Shown: positions 46,127 to 54,303 of the stretch, in pieces
Layout of the letters: every line of letters starts with the position of its first letter
Numbering within the stretch: the stretch's first letter is position 1
NCBI RefSeq assembly: GCF_018449695.1
Contig: NZ_JAAVUY010000002.1
Span: 62,001 to 126,000, forward strand
Length of the DNA stretch: 64,000 bases
Source: Bradyrhizobium sp. dw_411
GTDB taxonomy: Bacteria; Pseudomonadota; Alphaproteobacteria; Rhizobiales; Xanthobacteraceae
Reading direction: 5' to 3'
Program-made: the position numbers and the translations under genes
Notes under the pieces: model-generated
Databases searched by the model: none
The model's input: only the letters and a program-made list of their open reading frames with translations
Told to the model about the DNA's origin: nothing

Positions 46127-47302
46127 TCAGAGCGGATCGAGTGGCGTGCCGACATATCGTTCGGCGATGGTGGTCTGGGCTGCCCGGGAGCCGAAGATAT
46201 ATTCCAGCTCCGCGAGTTGAAGGTTGCGTTCAAACGGCGAATGCTCCGGAAATTTGTGCAGCAGCCCGGTCAGCGTGGTGGAGAACCGCACCGTTTTCCA
46301 GACCCGATCCAGGCACTTCCCGGAGTAGCCATTAATGCGGTCGCGGTTGCCGGTTCGGTAGAAGTCGACCAGCGCCGCCGCCATGACGCGGACATCGGCC
46401 ACCGCCAGGTTGAGGCCCTTGGCGCCCGCCGGCGGCGTGATGTGAACGGCATCACCGGCGAGCAGCAGCCGGCCATATTGCATCGGCGAGGCGACGAAGG
46501 AACGCAGCCGGGCGATATCGCGCTGGAATATCTCGCCCTCGACGATTTCGTCGCGATTCTCGTCGAACATGCGCGCATGCAGTTCGTCCCAGAAGCGGTC
46601 TTCGGACCACGATTCATGATCGTCATTGGCATCGATCTGCAGATAAAGCCGGGACACGGTGCCGGAGCGCCGGCTGCACAGTGCAAAGCCGCGGTCGCTG
46701 TTGCTGTAGGTCATGTCGGCAAGCGGCTTCGATCTCGATAGCACGCCGAGCCACGCAAAATCGTAGACGCGCTCGAAGTCGGTGATCCGCCCGGCAGGTA
46801 CCGCAGCCCGGCTGACGCCATGGAAGCCGTCGCAGCCGGCGACGTAATCACACTCAAGCACCTCGTCCCGGCCGTCATGGTTGAAATGGATCTTCGGCCG
46901 ATCGCCATCGAGATCGGATATCCCCGACACCTTTGCATCGAACAGCAGCGGCTGCGAATCCTTCAGTCTCGCTTCGATAAGGTCTTTGACCACTTCCTGC
47001 TGGCCATAGATCGTCACCCGCTTGCCGGTCAGCCCGGGAAGGTCGAGGTGGATGGTCTTGCCGCGAAAGCGGATGTCGAGGCCTTCGTCGACCATGCCCT
47101 CGCGCCGCATCCGTGCATCAAGGCCGAGATATTCAAGGGTTTCGATCGTCCCCGGCTCGAGTACGCCGGCCCGCACACGGCCTTCCACATAAGCGCGACT
47201 CCGGGCCTCGAGGACCACGCAGTCGATGCCGGCGCGATGCAGGAGATGGGACAGAAACAGCCCGGCAGGCCCGGCGCCGATGATACCAATTTGAGTTCTC
47301 AT
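46127..47302 (-). CDS. pobA: 4-hydroxybenzoate 3-monooxygenase
   Basis: A 391-residue class A flavoprotein that converts 4-hydroxybenzoate to protocatechuate with NADPH (or NADH) and O2. Visible are the FAD fold IGIIGAGPAGLFLSHLLHRA, the PobA-specific EGRVRAGVLEPGT, the DG motif VAGCDGFHGVSR, and LLLAGDAVHITPPAGAKGLN near 285. The length equals the Pseudomonas enzyme. It stands alone on the minus strand, between the convergent LysR gene and a divergent hydrolase gene. The protocatechuate product would need a dioxygenase; the LigAB-like enzyme at 42773 might accept it, but that is a guess. Confidence 0.93.
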   Translation of the reverse strand: MRTQIGIIGAGPAGLFLSHLLHRAGIDCVVLEARSRAYVEGRVRAGVLEPGTIETLEYLGLDARMRREGMVDEGLDIRFRGKTIHLDLPGLTGKRVTIYGQQEVVKDLIEARLKDSQPLLFDAKVSGISDLDGDRPKIHFNHDGRDEVLECDYVAGCDGFHGVSRAAVPAGRITDFERVYDFAWLGVLSRSKPLADMTYSNSDRGFALCSRRSGTVSRLYLQIDANDDHESWSEDRFWDELHARMFDENRDEIVEGEIFQRDIARLRSFVASPMQYGRLLLAGDAVHITPPAGAKGLNLAVADVRVMAAALVDFYRTGNRDRINGYSGKCLDRVWKTVRFSTTLTGLLHKFPEHSPFERNLQLAELEYIFGSRAAQTTIAERYVGTPLDPL

Positions 47303-47771
47303 ATTCGGGATTCTCTTATTCTTGTCGACAACCGGGGATCATGGCCGCCGCCGGTTCGGCCGGAGCGATTGCAGGCCTCAAGGTCCTGCGCGAACACGGA
47401 CCGCGCAAGGCATAAATACTAATACTCCGATCTAACTTGGTTATTGGCGATGACAAGCGGCGACGGCCCGCCGCCTCCTGGAATTAAGCGATCCCGATAA
47501 GCATTTTCGATACCGCAGTTCCCATTTTTCATTGGCCCGGCATGGCCGATAACTGAAATAATTCGGCATGGAAGTCAGCAATCATCTGCGACCCCCGCTT
47601 GCTGGATTCGAAGTCGCAAGACTTCGAAATTGCTGATCATGAAGGCTGGCCTGCCTCCTTTCTTTTCTGGACTTCTCTCCCGCGGGCTGCCTCCATCATC
47701 GTCAGCCAAGAACAGCCGCCGCAGAGTTTCATCTGCGACTCTCCCCGACCTGATCTGAAAGAGACGTCACG
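47303..47771. other. Divergent promoter region of pobA and hydrolase operon
   Basis: No gene is supported in these 470 bases. It must hold the pobA promoter and the promoter of the hydrolase-Liv operon, and it contains the palindrome listed at 47607-47628. Confidence 0.45.
47607..47628. promoter_or_regulatory. Perfect 9-bp inverted repeat, possible operator
   Basis: TTCGAAGTC-GCAA-GACTTCGAA lies about 145 bases before the hydrolase start. It could be a regulator binding site or, in RNA, a hairpin with a GCAA tetraloop. There is no T tract, so it is unlikely to be a terminator. Confidence 0.4.
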
Positions 47772-48677
47772 ATGCGCGACCATTCGATCTGGACCTTCGA
47801 ATACTGCGCGGGGAAACTTCCCGGTGATTTTATGGGAGGCACCCCGATCCGCAGCAATCAGGGCCTCGTTGACATCACGATGGTTTATTCGCTGATCCGC
47901 ACGGCGCCGGCGGCCGAAGTGCCGCTCAATATCCTGGTCGACACCGGCTTCCTGTCCGCCGTCTCGATGACCGGACGCGCCTTCGAGGGCAATGAGCATC
48001 CATCCACGGTATTGGCCAAGGTAGGGGTCGGCCCCGAAGACATCGATATCGTCGTGCTTACGCATCTGCATTTCGATCACGCCGGCGCGTTCGATGCATT
48101 CCCGAATGCCCGCATTCTGGTGCAACGCCGTGAATATGACGGCTGGAAAGAACATCTTGCCGCGATGCCTGACAAATCGCAGGGCCGGCAACATTGGGAA
48201 CTGTCGTCGATCGATCTCGATGTGATGGCGCGCTTCGACGCCGCGGTCGACGCCGGCCGCATCGAATTGATCGATGGCGATCTGGAGATCAGCCCCGGTA
48301 TTCGCTGTCACCTCGCGCCCGATAACCACACTTTCGGCATGCAATGGATCGAGATCGAAACCGCCGACGGCCCTTATGTCATCGCGAGCGATTGCGTCTA
48401 TCTGTACCTCAACATCGAACGCATGTGGCCGCCCGGTTATGTCCAGGGCAATAGCTGGAACCTGATGAAGACCTATCGCCGGCTGCTCGAAGCGGTCGGC
48501 GCTGACAATCTCGATCGCATCATTCCCGGACACGATCCGCAGATATTCAGCCGCCACCCAAGCTGGATCCGCGGCCTCCACCCCGTTGCGGAAGTTCATC
48601 TCGCGCGGGGCGAGCCGACCCGGGTGCATGCTGCCCCTTCCATCACCTCGACGAGCCATGGAGAAGTTGCGCGATGA
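47772..48677 (+). CDS. Metallo-beta-lactamase-fold hydrolase (AHL lactonase-like)
   Basis: A 301-residue MBL-fold protein. The zinc motif is VVLTHLHFDHAGAFDAF near 96; further ligands are in APDNHTFGMQWIEIE, IASDCVYLYLN and IIPGHDPQIFSRH. The closest annotated relatives are called N-acyl homoserine lactonases, yet many family members hydrolyse other lactones or esters. It is the first gene of the operon encoding a Liv-type importer (4-base overlap with the binding-protein gene), so a catabolic lactone or ester substrate is more likely than quorum quenching. Confidence 0.88.
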   Translation: MRDHSIWTFEYCAGKLPGDFMGGTPIRSNQGLVDITMVYSLIRTAPAAEVPLNILVDTGFLSAVSMTGRAFEGNEHPSTVLAKVGVGPEDIDIVVLTHLHFDHAGAFDAFPNARILVQRREYDGWKEHLAAMPDKSQGRQHWELSSIDLDVMARFDAAVDAGRIELIDGDLEISPGIRCHLAPDNHTFGMQWIEIETADGPYVIASDCVYLYLNIERMWPPGYVQGNSWNLMKTYRRLLEAVGADNLDRIIPGHDPQIFSRHPSWIRGLHPVAEVHLARGEPTRVHAAPSITSTSHGEVAR

Positions 48678-49870
48678 AATTTGCTGCGTTTGGAATTGCG
48701 ACAGCGTTGCAGTTTGCCGCGACGGTGTCCGGTTTCGCCGCCGATCCCATTCGAATTGGCGACATCAACAGCTATTCGGCGATTCCGGCATTCACGATTC
48801 CATATCGTAACGGCGCGACGCTGGCACTCGAAGAAATCAATGCTGCCGGCGGCGTTCTGGGCCGCCCTCTCGAACTCGTCAGCCGTGACGACAACGGCAA
48901 GCCGGAAGACGCGCTGCGCGCCGCCAACGACCTCGTCTTCAACCAAAAGGTCGTCGCCCTGAGCGGCACCTTCTTTTCCAATGTCGGACTGGCCGTTTCG
49001 GATTTCGCCAAGACCAACAAGGTGCCGTTTTTGGCCGCCGAAGCGCTCAGTGATGCGCTGACCTGGCAGCAAGGCCATCGCTACGCTTTTCGGGTCCGCT
49101 CCAGCACCTACATGCAGGCCGCGATGCTGGCCGAGGAAGCCGCAAAATTGCCGGCCAAGCGCTGGGCCGTGATCGCGCCGAACTACGAGTTCGGCCACGC
49201 CGTCGTCAACGCCTTCAAGAAGCTGCTGTCGGAAAAGCGCAGCGACGTGGAATGGGTGTCAGAGCAGTTTCCGACCCAGGGCAAGATCGATGCCGGCGCG
49301 ACCCTGCAGGCGATCGGCGCGGCGAATCCCGACGCCATCTTCAATGCCATGGTGCTGCCCGACCTCGTTCGTCTGGTTCGCGAAGGAAACGATCGCGATT
49401 TCTTCAAGGGCAAGGCCATCGTCAGCGTCATGACCGGTCAGCCGGACTTCCTCGATCCTCTCAAGGACGAAGCGCCGGTTGGTTGGATCGTCACCGGCTA
49501 TCCCTGGGGCGAGATCACGACGCCGGAGCACACGGCGTTCCTCGCCGCCTATCGCAAACGCTTCAACGATTATCCGCGCGCCGGATCGGTAAGCGGCTAC
49601 ACGACGATTAAGGCCCTCGCCGCCGCCATGGTGCGCGCCGGCAAGACCGATTCCGAGAGTATCGTTGACGCCATGAGCGGCCTCGACGTCGAAAGTCCGT
49701 TTGGTAAGGTAACGTTCCGCTCCATCGACCATCAATCCACGATGGGCATGTATGTCGGCAGGATCGCCCTCAAGAACGGCGTCGGAACGATGTCCGATTT
49801 CCACTATGCCGACGGCGCGAAGTACCTGCCCCCCGACGACGAAGTTCGCCGGCTACGTCCACAAAACTGA
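48674..49870 (+). CDS. Liv-type ABC transporter substrate-binding protein
   Basis: A 398-residue periplasmic binding protein (LivJ class). The signal peptide is at 1-22 (cleavage after GFA). The mature part shows IRIGDINSYSAIPAFTIPYR, LALEEINAAGGVLGRPLELV and RDDNGKPEDALRAANDL. In alphaproteobacteria this class often binds aromatic acids as well as amino acids. Its start overlaps the hydrolase stop codon (ATGA), and the permease gene follows 21 bases later. Confidence 0.94.
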   Translation: MKFAAFGIATALQFAATVSGFAADPIRIGDINSYSAIPAFTIPYRNGATLALEEINAAGGVLGRPLELVSRDDNGKPEDALRAANDLVFNQKVVALSGTFFSNVGLAVSDFAKTNKVPFLAAEALSDALTWQQGHRYAFRVRSSTYMQAAMLAEEAAKLPAKRWAVIAPNYEFGHAVVNAFKKLLSEKRSDVEWVSEQFPTQGKIDAGATLQAIGAANPDAIFNAMVLPDLVRLVREGNDRDFFKGKAIVSVMTGQPDFLDPLKDEAPVGWIVTGYPWGEITTPEHTAFLAAYRKRFNDYPRAGSVSGYTTIKALAAAMVRAGKTDSESIVDAMSGLDVESPFGKVTFRSIDHQSTMGMYVGRIALKNGVGTMSDFHYADGAKYLPPDDEVRRLRPQN

Positions 49871-49891
49871 TCGAATCGGACAAACAGCGCG

Positions 49892-51739
49892 ATGTCGCTT
49901 GGCCTCTTTCTCGCGCAAGCCCTCACGGGGCTGGCATCCGCAGCGACGCTGTTCCTCGTTTCGGTCGGACTTTCGCTCGTCTTCGGAATTACCCGGGTTG
50001 TCAATTTCGCTCACGGCGCGTTCTTCATGGTCGGCGCCTATGTCGGCTACACGCTGACGAACTACTTTGCGGCCAGCGATGCCTTGTCCTACTGGCTTTG
50101 CGTTGTTGCCGCCGCCGTCATCGTCGGTGCGATCGGAATGGCGGTCGAACTGCTGTTGATGCGACGCATGTACAAGGTGCCGGAGCTGTTTCAGCTTCTG
50201 GCAACATTCGCCGTTTCATTGCTGATTGACGACATCCTTCCGATCATCTTCGGCCCGGAGGACCTGCTTGCTCCGCGGGTGAGGTCGTTGCGGGGCGGTA
50301 TCGACCTTTTCGGCGCGCGGATGCCGGTCTACGATCTGTACATGATCGCAGCCGCGGCGATCGTGCTCTTGCTTCTTTACATTGCGATCACGCGCACGCG
50401 ATGGGGCGTTCTCATTCGCGCGGCCACCCAGGACCGCGACATGGTCGGCGCTCTCGGCGTCAATCAGGCATGGCTGTTCACCGGTGTATTCACGCTCGGC
50501 GTATTCCTCGCCGGCCTTGCGGGCGCGCTGCAACTGGGGCGCACATCGGCCAATCTCGGCATGGGCACCAGTGCGATCACTGAAGCTTTCGTCGTCGTCG
50601 TTATCGGCGGCATGGGAAGCGTTACCGGCGCACTGGTGGCAGCGATCCTGATCGGTGAACTCTCCGCGCTCGGTGTCGCATATTTTCCGCAGCTTAACCT
50701 GGTCCTGATGTTCCTGATCATGGCTGCCGTTCTCGCTGTGCGGCCATCGGGCCTGTTCGGCAAGCCCGAGGCGTTGACACGCCAGCATGAATTTTCGGAC
50801 GAACCGCCGCTGCGGGCCATCAGCCGCCCGCTGGCTTTCGCCGCGATTGCGTTGCTCGCGCTGCTGACCATTGCACCGGCCGTACTCGGGACTTACGGGC
50901 TCAGCGTCGTCGTCGATGTCATGATTGCGATCGTGTTTGCCGGCAGCCTCTATTTGATACTGGGGCCGGGCGGACTCGTGACCTTCGGCCACGCCTGCTA
51001 TTTTGGCGTCGGTGCGTATGCCGTCGCTTTGGGGATACGCTATGCCGGTTTGTCGTTCGCGAGCGCCCTCGTGCTGGCACCGCTGGCGGCGAGCCTGTTC
51101 GCCCTCGCTTTCGGCTGGCTGTCGGTTCGCGTCTCCGGTGTCTACTTCGCCATGCTGACATTCGCATTGGCGCAGATCGTCTGGTCGGTCGTGTTCCAGT
51201 GGTACGATGTGACAGGCGGCGATAACGGCCTGATCGGACTTTGGCCAACCAGCCTGTCGCCGCTGGTTTTCTATTTCGTCACGCTTGCCCTGACCGCGGG
51301 ATCCATCGCAATCCTCGGCTGGATCCCGCACAGCGCGCTCGGCTACGCCTTGCGTGTCACGCGAGATTCGCCGGCGCGGGCAGCGGCAATCGGCATCGAC
51401 GTACGCCTGGTACGGCTCTTCGCGTTCGTGATCGCGAGTCTTTTTGCCGGTCTGGCCGGCGGCTTGTCGGCTTTCGCCAAAGGCAGCGTGTTTCCGACCG
51501 CGATCAGCATTGGCCGATCGATCGATGGTTTGGTCATGGTACTGATGGGCGGTGTCGAGTCGATTGCCGGACCGGTGGTGGGGGCGGCCATGTTCTACCT
51601 AATGCAGACCGAGATACTTCGCTATACCGACCGATGGCGGCTGGTATTGGGGGTATTGATCATTCTGATCGTGCTGGTGTTCCCAAAGGGAGTCGTTGGC
51701 TCTATCAGCCAACGGCTGCGCGGAGAGGAATCCCGATGA
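49892..51739 (+). CDS. Fused LivH-LivM ABC transporter permease
   Basis: A 615-residue membrane protein joining both permeases of a branched-chain-amino-acid-type importer in one chain. Residues 1-290 are LivH-like (LVSVGLSLVFGITRVVNFAH, VVVIGGMGSVTGALVAAILI), residues 290-320 a polar linker (GLFGKPEALTRQHEFSDEP), and 320-615 LivM-like (LVTFGHACYFGVGAYAVALG, GLVMVLMGGVESIAGPVVGA). Usually these are two genes. The reading frame is continuous with no sign of error. The stop overlaps the next ATPase gene by 4 bases. Confidence 0.93.
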   Translation: MSLGLFLAQALTGLASAATLFLVSVGLSLVFGITRVVNFAHGAFFMVGAYVGYTLTNYFAASDALSYWLCVVAAAVIVGAIGMAVELLLMRRMYKVPELFQLLATFAVSLLIDDILPIIFGPEDLLAPRVRSLRGGIDLFGARMPVYDLYMIAAAAIVLLLLYIAITRTRWGVLIRAATQDRDMVGALGVNQAWLFTGVFTLGVFLAGLAGALQLGRTSANLGMGTSAITEAFVVVVIGGMGSVTGALVAAILIGELSALGVAYFPQLNLVLMFLIMAAVLAVRPSGLFGKPEALTRQHEFSDEPPLRAISRPLAFAAIALLALLTIAPAVLGTYGLSVVVDVMIAIVFAGSLYLILGPGGLVTFGHACYFGVGAYAVALGIRYAGLSFASALVLAPLAASLFALAFGWLSVRVSGVYFAMLTFALAQIVWSVVFQWYDVTGGDNGLIGLWPTSLSPLVFYFVTLALTAGSIAILGWIPHSALGYALRVTRDSPARAAAIGIDVRLVRLFAFVIASLFAGLAGGLSAFAKGSVFPTAISIGRSIDGLVMVLMGGVESIAGPVVGAAMFYLMQTEILRYTDRWRLVLGVLIILIVLVFPKGVVGSISQRLRGEESR

Positions 51740-52530
51740 CTCCGCAACATCCGACCGCACCGCTTTTGCAGGTCCGAGACCTTCTGGTGCGTTACGGCGA
51801 AACGCTCGCCGTGAACGGCGTCAGTCTTGATGTCGAAGCAGGCAAGCTGATCGCCATCATCGGGCCGAATGGCGCCGGCAAGAGCACCTGCTTCAACGCG
51901 ATCAGTGGTCAACGGCCGCCCAACGCAGGCGAAGTGTTGCTGGACGGAAAAAGCATCTCCGGCCTACTCCCCGAAACCATCTTTAGCCTCGGTGTGGGCC
52001 GCACGTTTCAGGTTACCGCGACTGTGCCAACCATGACGGTTCGGGAGAACGTGCAGGTCGCGCTGATATCTTATCACCGGCGGACGTTTTCGCCGTGGGT
52101 CTCGGCGCGGCGATTGTATCGCGAGGAAGCCGACCGCTTGTTGGAATTGATCGGGATGACAGGCCAGCGTGACCGGGCCTGTGGCGTGCTGGCTTACGGT
52201 GACCTGAAGCGGCTGGAGTTGGCGATCGCGCTCGCCAACGCACCGCGTTTGCTTCTGATGGACGAGCCGACCGCCGGGATGGCTCCGGCGGAACGCAACG
52301 AACTGATGGCGCTGGTGGCGCGTTTGGCCGCTGACCGAGGCATCGGCGTGCTGTTCACGGAACACGATATCGACATCGTTTTCTCGCTGGCGCATCGAAT
52401 CGTGGTGATGAATCGTGGACAGTTGCTGGCGACCGGTACCCCCGATGTCATCCGCGCCGATCCCAGGGTCCAGGAGATCTACCTCGGCAGAGACGACCAT
52501 ACCGGGTCCGCAGAGAAGCAACCGTCATGA
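51736..52530 (+). CDS. Liv-type ABC transporter ATPase (LivG-like)
   Basis: A 264-residue ATPase. Walker A is IIGPNGAGKSTCFNAISG, signature-equivalent AYGDLKRLELAIALAN, Walker B LLLMDEPTAGMAPAE, and H-loop LFTEHDIDIVFSLAHRI. Note that the ABC signature reads AYGDLK rather than LSGGQ, as in many LivG proteins. The start at 51736 has GGAGAGGAA upstream and overlaps the permease stop codon; the longer open frame upstream is a shadow inside the permease gene. Confidence 0.94.
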   Translation: MTPQHPTAPLLQVRDLLVRYGETLAVNGVSLDVEAGKLIAIIGPNGAGKSTCFNAISGQRPPNAGEVLLDGKSISGLLPETIFSLGVGRTFQVTATVPTMTVRENVQVALISYHRRTFSPWVSARRLYREEADRLLELIGMTGQRDRACGVLAYGDLKRLELAIALANAPRLLLMDEPTAGMAPAERNELMALVARLAADRGIGVLFTEHDIDIVFSLAHRIVVMNRGQLLATGTPDVIRADPRVQEIYLGRDDHTGSAEKQPS

Positions 52531-53240
52531 CGTCGTCGCCGCTTCTCGAAGTCTCGGGCCTGGTGGCGCGTTACGGCAAGGCCCGCGTGCTTGACGGCCT
52601 TGATCTGACAGTAAATCGCGGCGAGACGGTTGCCATCCTCGGCCGCAACGGCGCCGGCAAGTCAACCTTGATGAAATGCATCATCGGGCTGATCACCGAG
52701 AAGACCGGATCAATCCGCTTCAACGGCGCCGAAATCGCTACGCTGCCGCCCTATAAGGTCAGCCGCGCCGGCATTGGCTATGTCCCGGAAGAACGGCGGA
52801 TCTTTACCGAGTTGACGGTCCGCGAAAATCTTGAGGTCGGCCGGCTGCGTGGACGCAGCAACACGCGGTGGCCGCTGGACCGCATCATCGAAATATTTCC
52901 CAATTTGAAGAGGCTGCTGGACCGACCGGGCGCGCAGATGAGCGGCGGGGAACAGCAAATGGTCACCATGGCGCGGACGCTCCTCACCGGTCCCGATCTC
53001 ATTCTGCTGGACGAGCCGTCGGAAGGCCTGGCGCCGGTCATCGTCGATCAGATGGCTGGAATGATCCGGGATATGCAGGCTTCTGGACTCTCGATCCTGA
53101 TTTCCGAACAGAACATGCGGTTTGCCAGCAAGATAAGCCAGCGTGCCTACCTGCTCGAGCGCGGCGAAATCAAATTCTCCGGCCCGATGCAAACAATTGC
53201 GACCAATCAGGAATTGTATCACGCCCATCTCGCGGTGTGA
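52527..53240 (+). CDS. Liv-type ABC transporter ATPase (LivF-like)
   Basis: A 237-residue ATPase. Walker A is ILGRNGAGKSTLMKCIIGL, signature MSGGEQQMVTMARTLL, Walker B LILLDEPSEGLAPVI, and the H-loop-like ISEQNMRFASKIS. It is the last gene of the hydrolase-Liv operon, overlapping livG-like by 4 bases. Together with 48674-52530 it forms a complete importer. Confidence 0.94.
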   Translation: MTSSPLLEVSGLVARYGKARVLDGLDLTVNRGETVAILGRNGAGKSTLMKCIIGLITEKTGSIRFNGAEIATLPPYKVSRAGIGYVPEERRIFTELTVRENLEVGRLRGRSNTRWPLDRIIEIFPNLKRLLDRPGAQMSGGEQQMVTMARTLLTGPDLILLDEPSEGLAPVIVDQMAGMIRDMQASGLSILISEQNMRFASKISQRAYLLERGEIKFSGPMQTIATNQELYHAHLAV

Positions 53241-53655
53241 TCGGCTGACGACGTAATCAGGACTGCTGCGTTTCAGCAACGAACTTGCGAGCCTGTCGAG
53301 ATTGCACGATCGCGATTAACTAATTGGCGCCATTCACTCCCGTGAAACCCTTATATCAGGGGGCTTAATTCTCCTGAACTTGATGCGGTGCCACAAGGCG
53401 TCTCGACGATTGTTCGGGCGGGCCGCAACCATAGGCACTCGAAAGTGGCAGCCACCCAGGCGGTGTTACAAGAGTGACGAGGAGATTCGGCCGGACTTCG
53501 GAGGTAGGGAGCAAACCCGCGCCCGTGGGCCCCAGCGTTCACACTTGATAGGTCGTTATGTTCATTCTGAATCGTCAGCTAACCTATTGATACATATGGG
53601 GTCAAATTCCGCCGGTTATTCAGAATGCGCGTTGATTTCATTGAAGGTCCTGCCT
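53241..53655. other. Right end of the island, no gene
   Basis: About 415 bases without a credible gene. Where an integrase might be expected next to the right repeat, no recombinase motif is readable in any frame. Confidence 0.5.
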
Positions 53656-53708
53656 GATTTTGATTCCACCATGCGGAGGTTCGAATCCTCCCGCCCCAGC
53701 CAGGCATT
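53656..53708 (+). repeat. Right 53-bp direct repeat (orphan tRNA-Gln 3' part)
   Basis: It is identical to 16372-16424, from the anticodon arm of tRNA-Gln through CCA and 6 bases more. The 5' half of the tRNA is absent here, so it is not a working tRNA gene but an attachment-site remnant. Confidence 0.95.
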
Positions 53709-53894
53709 CCGGGGTTTCCCCCACGTCCTGAAGAGACCCGAGAATAGGCCGGAAATACGGGCTTTTCGCGTATCTGATTTTGTCTCTGTGCCCTGGTTCA
53801 GCGATCTCAAGGGCGAAATCTGCGAAAGTCTCCAGCCTTGTCCGGGAATATTCCCGTTTTGCGGAGACTATCGGCAGAGACAGGTTTGATCGCG

Positions 53895-54050
53895 ACTGCC
53901 GCCTGACCTGGCACACCGTTTAGACCAAGTCTCTGCTCCCGAATACGTGGATTTGGGAGTGCTTCGTCGTAACTGCCACGCGACCTTGGCACTCCGTTTC
54001 GAGCAAGTCTCTGCTCCTGACCACGTGGATTTGGGAATTTTTCGTCGAAA
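53895..54050. repeat. Two imperfect tandem copies of a 76-78 bp unit
   Basis: The units start at about 53895 and 53971. They share ACTGCC, GGCAC.CCGTTT, GCAAGTCTCTGCTCC or CCAAGTCTCTGCTCC, ACGTGGATTTGGGA and TTCGTCG. A third copy begins (ACTGCCGCGCAAG) and is cut off. Short ORFs across it inherit the repeat and do not look like genes. No gene is supported in 53709-54303. Confidence 0.75.
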
Positions 54051-54303
54051 CTGCCGCGCAAGCCGCAGTGCGATACGTCTAGTTCTTCCCCGGTTGCAGG
54101 GAGACGGGGCAAATTTCGTTGCGTGGCCCTCCAAAAACTAACTTTCGATCCCAAACTCATTTGACTCCAACAGCCTACTCAAGGTTGTTTGTTCTCCATG
54201 CCGATTATGCGCGATTTACCCTTGCGGTACTTTGACTTGCTGCGGATACATGGAAAACCATCGGATTACGCCGTAATCCATATCACTACGAAATGGTTGG
54301 GCG

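Larger units (their letters stand above)
16372..53708. mobile_element. Candidate 37-kb genomic island at tRNA-Gln
   Basis: The segment between two perfect 53-bp direct repeats, one regenerating the 3' end of tRNA-Gln and one orphan copy at the far end, has the classic layout of an element integrated by a tyrosine recombinase. It carries regulators, an efflux pump, secreted proteins, gene remnants and aromatic catabolism genes. No integrase, relaxase or transposase can be recognised between the repeats, so the element is either decayed, mobilised in trans, or the repeat marks an older event. Confidence 0.6.

Noticed and set aside
47772..48677. Quorum-quenching role for the AHL-lactonase-like protein
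   Set aside because: The MBL fold is clear, but the operon with an importer points to catabolism; the lactonase name alone is not evidence.
53241..53655. Integrase remnant at the right end of the island
   Set aside because: Translations in all frames show no Arg-His-Arg-Tyr recombinase motif and several stops.
53656..53704. Second tRNA-Gln gene
   Set aside because: The acceptor 5' strand and D arm are missing; only the 3' part is present.
53380..54160. ORFs around the right att repeat (plus and minus strand)
   Set aside because: They run through the tRNA fragment and the 77-bp repeats and have no family likeness.
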